A program made the position numbers and the translations under genes. This document shows, in pieces, positions 1-9,880 of a stretch of DNA of 64,000 bases (within the stretch, counting starts at the first letter, position 1; every line of letters starts with the position of its first letter). The notes beneath the pieces were generated by a model that searched no databases, was not told the DNA's origin, and worked only from the letters and a program-made list of their open reading frames with translations. The stretch covers positions 20,450,573-20,514,572 of the forward strand of contig CM026426.1 in the NCBI GenBank assembly GCA_014871385.1, given 5' to 3'. The stretch is from Ceratodon purpureus (Eukaryota; Streptophyta; Bryopsida; Pseudoditrichales; Ditrichaceae).

Positions 1-72
1 GCATGTGGGCGCGAGCAGTACAACGGGCGCGAGCATCCTTGCGAGAGCGCTGTCACGGGCGCACCTCGGGGG
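1..72. repeat. GC-rich repeat fragment at window edge
   Basis: The first 72 bases are built from repeated GGGCGCGAGCA-like words, including ACGGGCGC. The same words dominate the array inside the hAT-type element at 31.2-32.6 kb. It is probably the edge of a related repeat whose rest lies left of the window. Too little is present to define an element. Confidence 0.4.
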
Positions 73-709
73 ATTCACTCAATGAAAACTGTAGAAACTA
101 GGAGAGAACAAATATACGGTATGTATTATTAGATTGGCCTAAAAATTATAAGAATGTTATTTGAAATATAAGCTTCTAATAAATGGTGCAAATTAATTGT
201 AAGTAATATAGGGTCCATGTTAATGATTAGTATTTGTTTTTTTTTTTTTTAATGTACTATGCTATATATTAATTTACAGGATCAAATTCTATAATCAGTG
301 GCTGGAATTGAGTCGAGGGTCCCAGGTTTAGGTTTTCTAAGGTATTTAACTAGGGTCTAGGGTATTGTCTTCACCGTTGGATGGGGGGGATTTTTCCATG
401 GACGGTTCAGATTGCGAAGTGACTAAGGCGGGAGTTCTCTTGGCGGGTTCTCTCGGATTCTTGCATACAACGCGTGGGAGACCAGGAGATTGCGCGTGGT
501 CAAGCTGGATTGTGTCAGATCCGCTTCTTCCGGGGGCGCAAAGCTTGAGTCTGGATTAGGTCGGATTATGCTCTCGAGGCGTAGGTTTCAGTACCTTTTG
601 TGAGTTTGTGGTGTCCACCGAGTCTGGATTGCATTGTGGTTCATTTTTGGATTCTCTTGTTTTGCAATTAGGGTTTGTCGTTCATCTGTTGCGGCTTGCA
701 AGATTGGAG
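73..709. other. Non-coding leader of the transposase-like gene
   Basis: AT-rich sequence with a T run at 237-250 and a TATATATT word near 264. The reading frame of the next gene is open back to 608, but that position is GTG, so I place the start at the first ATG (710). An upstream ATG frame at 398-559 is short and shows no recognisable protein. No clear promoter can be fixed. Confidence 0.4.
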
Positions 710-3700
710 ATGACTTCGTGTAAGGTGAAACTGTACAGCTTGGTGGACGAAGAGTCCAACCCCGAACTTATCAGTCCACTGGTTTGTCGTGAAAATGAGT
801 CGTGTAGGGATTTGAGAGCAAAATTGGAGGCTGCGGGTTGGATGGAGTGGCGTTTCGTCTTTTGGGATGCGGAGGAGAAATGCAAGATTAAGCGCACCTT
901 CGAGGGGATGAACCTTGTGGGAGAGCGGGTTTATGTCATACCAGTTTCTGACGTCAGTGACGAAGGACCGGCCAAGCGGAGACGAGTTGAAGCAGAGGGC
1001 GAAGCTGAGGTCTTGGTTCCCGCAAAAGTCGTGGAGTTCTCAAGCGATACAGATGTTTTTGGAGATCCCCCTCCTCCGACTCGTACGACCCTGTGTGTAG
1101 CAGTACCGGAAGCTTGTGAACCGTACAGCCCAAGTAATTTACTCTGTACTCTGGTCGGAGAGGAGGTGATGGAGAAGTATAAGGCGCAGGTTCTGAAAGT
1201 GCAGAAAGAGTTGGGTCAGATGGATTTCGAGGATCACTTGTGGCATCTTAAATCCTATGACCTAAACGACGTTGGTGTGGTGAAGCTGCATTGTGAGGAA
1301 TGGGGGAAAGATTTTGGAGGGACCACTGGTGATCATTCGAAATCTGCCATCCACAACCTCTTCGCCAACTTCAAAAAATCTCACTTGCAGAGTTCTTTGC
1401 ACATCAGATCTTGGTGTCGAAGAAAGGGCGTGGAATATTGTAACCATCCCCAGTCTCAAGCACCAAAGGGGAGAGCCATCATCATCACGGCTGCTGATCA
1501 CAGGAGGTTTGTCGAAGAAGGACAGGCAATATTGGAGGAAGTGAATAACGAGGTTGAGGGAGGGCAAGGTCCCTTCGTCGTGGTCGGCGATCAAGATATG
1601 ACACAATTAAAGAGTTTCTGGTACAAGGTCATGTGCAAGGTCGATGGAGAAATGTTTCAACTCTGTCCTGCAAGGAAGAATCTCAAGGCGAATCTGCAAA
1701 ATCATTTGCATGGCTTGAAACACAGCAAGGCTCTGCAAGATTTGAGCGTGGGAGAAAGAACCTCCTCAAATGCGATATACAGCGGAAGGAAAGGTAGGCC
1801 GTCTTCTTCGTCACGGTCTACTGTTGGAAACCAGCATGATCTGCACGCTTGGTTTATGACATCGGAAAAGAATTCAATCGGAAACTGCTCCTCTTCCGAA
1901 GGTGGTGAGTTTTCTGACCCTCTCAGTCTACTCTGTTGGGGATTGAGAAGTCAGTCCGTGTCGTATGGGGGTTTTTTTCACGAGATACTCCCTCTTCTGC
2001 ATGATCCTAAACTGGGAAGGATGTGGGTTCCCGAACCGGCTACCTCTACTGAGTTTATGGGTCGAGGAGGGATTATCTCTGTGGATGGGTGTTTCCGTCA
2101 CGCTAAGTGCAAACGTCTGAGTCTAAGTAATGAACCAGTTCTGAATTATACCTGCTCTGAATGCTGTGAGATTCCACGAGAGAATGACTTCCGGCTTAGA
2201 GTGGTGCGTGAGAATCATGCTTTGGTTAAGAGAGGGTTTAGAGATCACTGCCTTGGCCGTAGGGTTGATTATTTGTCCATAAGAGAACTGACTGGTCGTA
2301 GCAGAGTCCTCGCCAAGAAATTCAAAGAAGAGAAAGCGTTGCATTGGCTTATGAAAGCTAAGGTGGCGCAACTAAAACTGTCATCGAACGGTCTGAAGCT
2401 GACTGCTGTAGAGAGTTTCAACAGAAAGGATGTTTTAAGTTTCTGTAACAACATAGTGGCTGCTCACAGAACCAATGCGTTCGGGGGAAAGCCAGCACTA
2501 TGGGACTTCCTCAGGGATGTCGCCACTAATCTGAATTGTGCCAAAGGAGGATTTAGGTATTCAAAAAATACGAAGACATTCTCACAAGCAATGAAAATAT
2601 ATGGTGGGCGTCGCATGTGTGATTTGCTTGCTCTGAATTTTGTTGGACCTTCTTATTCGAGTACTAAAAGAGAGAATAAAAAAGGAGTGCAGTTTATTGC
2701 AGGAGAACATGCTTCGATATTTAAGTGTGTTGTAGATATCTACCGGGAATCCAAGGCTGCCTACGGAATTACTGGGGAAGTACCAGTTATTCTGGCGGAG
2801 GATGAGACTAAAGTAAAAAGTAGAATTTCGTGGGACTCTCGCACTGATGTCCTTATCGGTTTTTGTGGTTCCAAAGTTGATCACCGATGTGACTCTCATT
2901 TCAGACCATCTGTGGGATCTGGAGAGGCTCGTTACAGTAATGTTGTGGAAGCCTTCAAGTTAAACCAAATTGGTAGTTTTGCTAGGGTCATAATGGTTAA
3001 TCCACTTCATGACAGGCTGCCTAGACTTGTGTTGGTCGTGAATGTTACTTGTAACTGTTTCAATAGTGCTTGGGTTTGGGAACAGTGGTCGGTAATTGAC
3101 TCTTTGTGGCAGGAACACTGTGAGGAGGTTGTCAGGCCCATTATCGGACACGCATCTGATGGAGATTCGAGACGAAGGCAACTAATGTTACAAGACTTCA
3201 CAGAGGTATCTGGGGTCCGGTTTAATGTGAATTGGTTGGGGTGGAAATTGTCCGCTTCAGTTTTAGATTCGGGACGTGTTGTTGGCTTACACGATCAGGA
3301 TTATGTGCATAATGGTAAGAAACTAATTAATCCATTAGACTCGGCTGTTAAGAGTTTACAGCTAGGGGCAGATATATGCTTGCTAGAGCACATTGGTCAA
3401 GTGTACAATAAGTTTTCATACGACGATCATGGTTTAAGGTTGGAAGACGTTCAAAGGACAGACCGCCAGAATTGGGCGAGTGCTCAGCGACTCTGTTCAT
3501 TGAAGGTAAGAAACAGTTTAAAAAGACTCCAAAGTGATCGGGACGCACATCAGGAGCAAACCCTGGGTACTCAGATGTATTTGCAGACTGTGTCCAATTA
3601 CATAGACATATTTCTGTCGTTGTCTCTCACATTGCGAGAAAGAGTGGTGCTCGCAGCCAAAGTTTCCTTTTTTTTCCGCCTGTGGAAACTCTGGTTCAAG

Positions 3701-3970
3701 TTCGGAGATCACAGTGTTGGCGGTAATACTAAGAGTTTATCACTACAGGAGTGTTTTGTTTCTAACCAATGTTATTTAGACATTCAGCTAAGTTGTCACT
3801 TCGTTGTGTTACTAATTAAATACTTCCGAGAATTCCACCCTGGCTTAGCTGTCCCCTTGCATTTGACCGGCTCAGATTCGTGTGAAATTTTTTTCAATGA
3901 GGTAGGTGGAATGCAGGGCATGGAGAGATCATATGACTTCCACGAGCTCCTGGGTGCGCGAACACAGTAA
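710..3970 (+). CDS. Large transposase-like protein with P-element/hAT-like catalytic motifs
   Basis: An uninterrupted frame of 1086 residues from ATG at 710. Seen: an N-terminal region of about 80 residues that may be a ubiquitin-like fold; a basic nuclear-localisation-like stretch PAKRRRV (residues 87-93); a Cys cluster (C461, C467, C482, C485, C486) that may bind zinc; then motifs matching RNase-H-fold transposases in order: AEDETKV (D698), ASDGDSRRR (D817), QDYVHNGKKL (D864, H867) and SDSCEIFFNEVGG (E1059). In P-element/THAP9 and hAT transposases the equivalents are a DEM-type first Asp, a DGxxxxR second Asp, a D..H..KNL motif and a QD..E.FF..(I)R final Glu; that is family knowledge. The assignment is inference from motif order and spacing. 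The last residues before the stop look out of frame (see the following pseudogene entry). It could instead belong to an unnamed plant DDE family. Confidence 0.55.
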   Translation: MTSCKVKLYSLVDEESNPELISPLVCRENESCRDLRAKLEAAGWMEWRFVFWDAEEKCKIKRTFEGMNLVGERVYVIPVSDVSDEGPAKRRRVEAEGEAEVLVPAKVVEFSSDTDVFGDPPPPTRTTLCVAVPEACEPYSPSNLLCTLVGEEVMEKYKAQVLKVQKELGQMDFEDHLWHLKSYDLNDVGVVKLHCEEWGKDFGGTTGDHSKSAIHNLFANFKKSHLQSSLHIRSWCRRKGVEYCNHPQSQAPKGRAIIITAADHRRFVEEGQAILEEVNNEVEGGQGPFVVVGDQDMTQLKSFWYKVMCKVDGEMFQLCPARKNLKANLQNHLHGLKHSKALQDLSVGERTSSNAIYSGRKGRPSSSSRSTVGNQHDLHAWFMTSEKNSIGNCSSSEGGEFSDPLSLLCWGLRSQSVSYGGFFHEILPLLHDPKLGRMWVPEPATSTEFMGRGGIISVDGCFRHAKCKRLSLSNEPVLNYTCSECCEIPRENDFRLRVVRENHALVKRGFRDHCLGRRVDYLSIRELTGRSRVLAKKFKEEKALHWLMKAKVAQLKLSSNGLKLTAVESFNRKDVLSFCNNIVAAHRTNAFGGKPALWDFLRDVATNLNCAKGGFRYSKNTKTFSQAMKIYGGRRMCDLLALNFVGPSYSSTKRENKKGVQFIAGEHASIFKCVVDIYRESKAAYGITGEVPVILAEDETKVKSRISWDSRTDVLIGFCGSKVDHRCDSHFRPSVGSGEARYSNVVEAFKLNQIGSFARVIMVNPLHDRLPRLVLVVNVTCNCFNSAWVWEQWSVIDSLWQEHCEEVVRPIIGHASDGDSRRRQLMLQDFTEVSGVRFNVNWLGWKLSASVLDSGRVVGLHDQDYVHNGKKLINPLDSAVKSLQLGADICLLEHIGQVYNKFSYDDHGLRLEDVQRTDRQNWASAQRLCSLKVRNSLKRLQSDRDAHQEQTLGTQMYLQTVSNYIDIFLSLSLTLRERVVLAAKVSFFFRLWKLWFKFGDHSVGGNTKSLSLQECFVSNQCYLDIQLSCHFVVLLIKYFREFHPGLAVPLHLTGSDSCEIFFNEVGGMQGMERSYDFHELLGARTQ

Positions 3971-5178
3971 ACCACCTTGCTGCTATCGAATACGGTGAAA
4001 ATGGGTTAAGATTTGACCGGGTTCACAACAAGCAGAGAAATATTTGGGCGAAGCTTCATCCATTGGGAGAAGGCGAAAGGGCTGCAGACCCGAGTGACTA
4101 CAGTGGGGTCGACAGTGATGATGCGCTGGTCATGTGCTTGAAAGAAGGTCTGAAATCTGCCCAGAGTATGCTTTGAGGACTAAACATGGCTCCTTCAACC
4201 GTTGCTCGAGACAAGAAGTGGTTTCTGGAGCCCTGGGTCGTGGAGGCTCTAGACACGAAGCACTGGAGCTATGTTCCACCCGTGAGGCCCGTGCGGGGAG
4301 AGGATGGAGATGGCGAAGTTATGCGTGAGTCGTTGTCGACAGTAGCACTGCCTACAGACGATTTGGAAGAGTGCCCCGAGTCAGGATGTGTAGGAGAGTC
4401 GATGATAGAAGATGACTTGGACCCGGTTAAGGTTGCAGAAGATGAGTGCCGACACGCCATTCGTGAAATTCTTAGTACAGCGGAAGACTTGACAAGCAAC
4501 GATGTATCACCTCCAACAGCAACTGCACGCATATCACCAGTGGTTACATATTGCACCAAGGTGATATATAAATCCACATTAGTATCCGAACTAAATGGTA
4601 ATCCGTTCCTCTCCAAAGATCGACTAACTAGAATAAAAAACTCAGTTTATTTTAACAATGCCGAGGACTACTTATCTGCAAGTACATCTAGTAGCACGTG
4701 CCTTGTCGTGTTGGGGACAGACTGTGGAGTATACTTTGAAGAGGACGAAACGCAATCCCCACCATCTACCTGTAGAGCTGCTCAAAAGCGCAGTAGGCAG
4801 AGCTCGCAAAGACGGGGGTCACCCGTGGCTGTCACAACTGGTGCAGATAAGGGTTCGTGGTGGATTGGGAGAGTTCAGAAAATCAGGAGGTCTTACGGCA
4901 CCAAATGGGGCCCTTCACGTAACCCCATCGACCTCCTAAACCGCGCCACTACCATAGGTAAGAAGGTAAGTGGTTCACCAACTGTCCAAGTTATGTTCAA
5001 TTGGTTTTCAAAATGAATGGGCCGCAACAAACATAAGTACGATGTCACCGACACTCAATGGATAGATGTGGATTGTATCATTTCTAGTATAGCTCTTACT
5101 TTCGACAGTAGACACAATCTTTACTGTCTCGCAGAAGAAGACAAACAGGTGTTAGACGACTTTGTTTCGAAAAAATGA
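3950..5178 (+). pseudogene. Frameshifted C-terminal part of the same transposase-like gene
   Basis: After the catalytic Glu region the coding sense moves to the next frame near 3950, where it reads CANTVNHLAA, as expected after the FFNEVGG motif. It then runs through a TGA near 4174, on through the open stretch 4186-5016, a second TGA at 5014-5016, and ends at 5178. The segment 4186-5016 is acidic, with Ser-rich and Arg-rich patches. Around 4855-5178 it has a GSWWIGRVQKI segment and a WIDVDCI segment that resemble a BAH- or Tudor-like module (weak inference). One frameshift and two stops therefore separate the catalytic core from its tail, so this copy is probably dead. The intact protein would have been roughly 1490 residues. 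Confidence 0.5.
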
Positions 5179-6000
5179 CGTGGAATTCTGTCGGAGGTTC
5201 TTACTGGCCCAGAGTAAGCTTCCACGTGTTCCTTTCAAGTGGAAGCTGATTCTATTTTGTTTTTGCTTCTCATCGCATTTACGTTTCAATCTACTCTGCT
5301 CAGCTGAGTTTGTTTTAATCGCCCCCATTATCGGTCATGCTGTTGTGTTCAGTGCAGCTGCTATGAATGGTCGTTGGAGCACTTTGGTTTCAATCACCTG
5401 CTCAAAAGTAGGCCATGTAACCCATCCATGATTATTTTCTGTTCAAGTTTCCTACACTGTGTAAGTCACTGCTGCAGCGCATGGGTTGAATGGAATTCTG
5501 TTTATGCTTTTTATATTTGGTTCATATTAGTGTTTGCATTATTTCTTTCTGGCCCCCTATGTTTGTCTAATTCGCAGGCAGCAGTAAACAGTTATCCGTT
5601 TTGGTTGATTTCCCCAGGTTCCACCTATTCCATGGAAGTAGTGAGGCACGGTATGATCCATTCTGGCCGCGGTGGTTCACTTTTTCAACCTGCGAACACA
5701 CGGTAAACCAGTGTTAGCTCTCAATGGACTGATCAAAACAGGTAATTAAGCTTCTCAACTCTACGTAGGGTGCTTAGAGCAAATTCTGTTTTGTTAATTT
5801 TTTAATTTTAATTGTTTTTTTTTTTTTTTTTTATCGTTTCTTTTTTTGAAATTCGAAAGATTCAGTCTAGTCTACGAGTACAGCAAACATGATTGCCAAG
5901 TCACTCTGTTCTATTCAAATCAGTCCCTTCGTGAACATGATCCAAGTACTCTTTTGATGATGTGGAAATACCTGCCTTGATGTGCTTGATTGTGCCCAGG
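5179..6000. other. Non-coding stretch after the transposase-like gene
   Basis: No credible gene. There is a poly-T tract at 5815-5832 and several short open stretches without recognisable content. PIIGHA-like and CEHTVN-like words near 5330 and 5690 faintly echo the upstream gene and may be remnants of a second copy, but I cannot show this. Confidence 0.4.
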
Positions 6001-6001
6001 A

Positions 6002-6136
6002 TTAATCATGGGAGTTTGGAGAGGGGACGCGCAGACATTCCCACGATGTGAGATTTGACACACGCCCATTTCACCCATCATGAGGTACCCTAATCCTGGA
6101 CCCTAAATCTAGACTCCCTGAAACTCCCATGATTAC
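6002..6136. repeat. Short inverted-repeat element (MITE-like)
   Basis: The word TAATCATGGGAGTTT at 6002-6016 recurs inverted at about 6120-6134, enclosing about 100 bp. The size and structure fit a small non-autonomous DNA transposon or fold-back element. No target duplication could be assigned. Confidence 0.45.
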
Positions 6137-6384
6137 CCTACCCCTAATGTCCTCTCTTGTTCTCTCTAATTTCTGGTTTCTCTACCTCCCCTTTGCTCAC
6201 AAAACCTTGTCGCACTTTGATCCTCCGCTACCTCTTTTTGTTGCTGCTTCTCTTAGCTCTTGAGCGTAGCATCTCACTTTGCTGCAGCGTGTTTCAGGGA
6301 GTCGGTGATCCGCAGCATCTGCAATGGAGCCTGCACTGATGAGCGCCATCTTCTCGCCCATCTTCGTGAGGCTGAGATTGGTGG

Positions 6385-6708
6385 ATGCATGGGATTAATT
6401 GGTGCTCGAAGACACCGCTGTGGGAGGACCTCGAAACTATTTGGACGTACTCGCACATCTGCAGGGACTCGCGGGACTTTCTCCAGTCGACCCACGAGTT
6501 CCAAGCACTACGCCTCGCAATGTGGGAATACTTCCTGATCGCAGAACCTGGGTGGGTGGACAAAGTGGACTTCGTTCGCAGCCGCTGGACTCGGAACTTC
6601 GCAACATTTGTGGTGGCCGAGGTGTCCGCAGAAGAGCTTCGAGGCATGAAGGTTGAGGACTTGGCCACGCTGCGAGAGAAGATCGAGGAGAAGAAGATGG
6701 ACTCTTGA
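6385..6708 (+). CDS. Hypothetical protein, 107 aa
   Basis: An ATG-started frame with a protein-like composition: WEDLETIWTY near the start, a Trp- and Phe-rich centre, and a charged C-terminal helix ending in EKIEEKKMDS. The upstream sequence is pyrimidine-rich like a plant 5' leader, and about 500 bp of T-rich sequence like a 3' untranslated region follows. An ATG at 6323 opens a different frame that stops after 24 codons. I do not recognise the family. It could be a small gene, a last exon, or a retrocopy fragment. Confidence 0.35.
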   Translation: MHGINWCSKTPLWEDLETIWTYSHICRDSRDFLQSTHEFQALRLAMWEYFLIAEPGWVDKVDFVRSRWTRNFATFVVAEVSAEELRGMKVEDLATLREKIEEKKMDS

Positions 6709-8206
6709 ACTGATCTTTCTCTCCTTCGGTTCGTGACGTCAGTTCCTTCCTATTCTGGGGTTTCTTAGATGTCTACGTTCTTTGTTGATTTTCCCTACTG
6801 TTTTCTCAGGATGACGTCGTTTCCGCTGTTAAGAGTCGTGCTAGTCCCTTGATGCTCTACTTACTACTCTTGAAACTCGCAATGTGATGTTCTCGTGGGT
6901 GGCTGTTTCTCTTTGGTGAACCCGATGTTCATGTATTGTCCTTGTCGGGTTTCTTTCATTCTAATCCAATTACAGAATTGGGCGATGTACTCGGGATCAG
7001 GTTTCTAACTGTGTGTCGTGACCCGAGATGATGCTTGGGAGATTGGTGGTTGCGTATACTGACGATGGATGCTTCTTGTGTGACTCCAGGTGTGAAGATG
7101 GCGCCGGGGAGGTTTAATCTGTTTTGATTTTTTGGGAACAGCTGCAGGAGTGTAACAGTACTTTGTTTGCTGTCAGCGTTGGACTTTGTTTGTTCCTCAT
7201 TTTTGCGTTGTTGAAAACGATGCTTGCTTCGGTTAGATCACAGGAACTATTTCATGGTAGATAGTTGCACACAAAATCTTGGTGTGCACAGTAGAAACGG
7301 ACCCTTTGCATGCTGTGTTCAAAAACACAAGCTCTCAGAGGTGGAGCACTAGTTTTTGTTGCTGCTTCTCTTTGGTCACCCTTTCTGCACTTGTGTCTTG
7401 TCTATGGTTGTGCTACCTTGATCAGTTTCGGTCTTTTAGAGAGAATGTAATGGTGCAATGTTGTTGTAAACGGAATCGGGTTTTAGCATGTTTCCTTGTT
7501 GTTCTGGATGTATGCGAGTAGGGAACTGTGAATGCAGTTTATTTATGTCATGTTTAGTTAGGCTGCTTTGAATGCATGCGTTTCAGTCCAATGTTCAGCA
7601 CTTCAAATGAATTTGGTTGATTTTTGAGGAATTTAAGGTATTTTTTGATTTTGCATTAGGTTCCACCAAAAATCCGCCAAAAACAAATTTTTTAAACTAA
7701 CTTAGCATGCTATCAAATCTAGTTCAAAAAATTTATAATAAAACGAACAGTACATTCAAATGGGCAAAACAGGGGAATTATGTAATTGAACGTAGTGTAA
7801 TATTCATCCCCTAAAAAATAATACCCCTCCATAAAATACTTGCTGGTCGCAGCTGGTTGTAGATTTCAACACTAAGTGAATCCCCTGAGAATGTTGCATG
7901 TTTATATTTTCTATCATGTTTCTCTTAAACTTGTGATTGTCGTTGTCCGTAAGCGTGGATGACTCTTTGGTTTACTACGCTGTCTCCTTGAGTGTCGTTG
8001 TAGCCTACAATGCTTCAATTCTTTGTCTTACTGCATCTTTGTACTCTGTGGCCGCACACCCTTCTGTTTGGCCTCTGTTTCATTTCTAACTTTTTTGTAA
8101 AAGGGATGCCCTCTCTGTTCGTGCTATCTGTGTATCGGCTCAATAGTTCATTGACAATTGTGGTGGGAGAAGTTAGAACATTCACCTCTGATGGCATGTT
8201 TTGTAG
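6709..8206. other. Non-coding, AT/T-rich
   Basis: Resembles untranslated or intronic plant sequence. Open stretches at 7279-7521 and 8010-8303 are rich in Phe, Leu, Cys and Ser, as T-rich noncoding DNA gives. No repeats or RNA genes were seen. Confidence 0.4.
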
Positions 8207-8299
8207 ATCCTTCGTTATTGCAATTCTAGGAATTTGGCTGTGGTACCCGAAGGAGGCAATACTGGCTTGGTGGGAGAAGGTGTTCCACTCCAGGACGAG
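8207..8299 (+). pseudogene. D2HGDH: Orphan exon of D-2-hydroxyglutarate dehydrogenase
   Basis: Between an AG acceptor (TTTTGTAG) and a GT donor (GACGAG/GTAATT) lie exactly 31 codons reading [20 protein letters not shown] and on through VPLQDE. This matches the start of the FAD-binding PCMH domain of D-2-hydroxyglutarate dehydrogenase, where the usual text is [19 protein letters not shown] (family knowledge). The enzyme oxidises D-2-hydroxyglutarate to 2-oxoglutarate in mitochondria. The following exon, which should encode the SLGSMNKI/GGN(V/I)STNAGG region, is not found downstream, and no preceding exon was seen. It is therefore an isolated exon, either a captured or duplicated fragment or the remains of a broken gene. 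The splice signals are intact and there is no stop. Confidence 0.7.
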
Positions 8300-9880
8300 G
8301 TAATTTCTTCCAGCCTCAATCTTGTTCTGTTAGCAATTTTGTGCACCTTTGCATTTCCTATGGCATGATTGAGGCAGCTTAAATGGAGCAGATTTTGCAG
8401 TATGAGGAGATCGACACCATCCGTGAGTGCAGCGTAGCGGGAGTGCGAGGTCAGCGACACATTGTTACGGAGCCGGACCTCTCCTTCACGGATATTGCAG
8501 AGGCGACCGTGACAGGTTGGCTTCCTGGGCGACTTCTCCTGGCGGATGAGGTCATTCAGAAAGGGAGGGACAAATCTTCTGAAATCGGCGACACGTGGGT
8601 GTAACTTTTGGCTGGTGCTTGTCAAAGTGGAGCATGCAAGGGAGCTCTTACCGTCGCCGACAACACGGACATGGCAAACCGTATCCTCCTTCAGAAGGTG
8701 AGCCCGATGACCCTATATACCTCACTCTGTTAGCGCTCCCCCTTCAGCTTTTTCCCCCTTAACCATCCTCCACCTCCGGCACTCATATCTAGCTCCTGCC
8801 TTTGCGTGTCCAGATGAGATGAAGCAAACTTCAAGCAGATGTCGGCATAGCGCCCGAGAACTGTGCAGGACGTGACAGAGTGGCTGCATTGAGTGGAGTT
8901 ATCCGAACAGGTAAACTCAGAAGTTGATCTCCCCCACAATGGCGCTATTACGAACCTCCTTGATGATGACTTCGAGCCAATATGCCGTCGTTGTTGAAGT
9001 CACTGGCATCGTGCATGAGCCACCCCGAGACCTTGCTCCACTGACGGTGGGAGCTCCTTTCACAGACGGAACGCCTACTTCTCCTTCAACGGCGTCCGCC
9101 ACTCCAAATACACCCCAAGTGCACGCTACATCCTCCGACTCCAACGACAGCGCCAGAGAGGAGTGCACTTGCAATGAACTGTCGTGCGACATGCATGCAG
9201 CAGTGTAGGTCCTCATATAGGGCCATCCTTTCGGACTGAATTAAAATAGATTTAGGATTTTTTTTTTTTGTTTATTGTTTTGGAATTACCGACATAGTGA
9301 TATGACATTCCGACATAGTCAGCAGTAGTCGTAGGAATTATGACGGAGACTGTATAGTTGGAAGAGAGTTTGAAGGCCACTGACTTGGCTACCGACACCG
9401 TCGCGCCATGGAGGCCTCTGTCCCGGTAAAGTCTATGCCACTCTTTCTACCTCAGTGCCCCACTGCTGTCGCTTTACAACGCACTTCAATTACTTGAAGT
9501 CTTGTCACTATTACTCCTTGGTTCTTCACTGAATCTGCGTTCATGATGACGATTCTGACCCTGTCCTTGTGATCATTACCTTGATGTAGGTCCTCAGCGA
9601 TTTTGGGTGCAAGTAATGCTCCGTCACCCCCCCCCCCTCCCTACAAAGACCAACTGAAGTGACTCGGTGATCCACTCAACTACACGTTAGATCTGCACTC
9701 AGTACTCCGCAAATACCTTAATGTACGTTTGGAGTGTAATTAACTGGATCCTCTAATCGGGTACCCTTGATACTAGTGATTGCCGTTTTTTAAGTCCCGC
9801 CAACAGAGGAGGATTTCTAATTAGCATTGACAAGATGTACTAGCTCCTTAAACCAGATTCACTCTCATCGAGTCTAATCC
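8300..9880. other. Decayed sequence with possible exon remnants
   Basis: Several open stretches (8383-8604, 8924-9208 on +) have plant-coding-like composition and possible splice sites, but I could not place them in a family. A C-run lies near 9628-9640. No clear transposon ends are visible. Confidence 0.3.

Noticed and set aside
5300..5720. Second copy of the transposase-like gene
   Set aside because: PIIGHA and CEHTVN words recall the upstream gene, but no longer alignment could be seen by eye.
8383..9208. Further exons of D-2-hydroxyglutarate dehydrogenase
   Set aside because: The expected SLGSMNKI and GGN.STNAGG motifs are absent in all frames examined.
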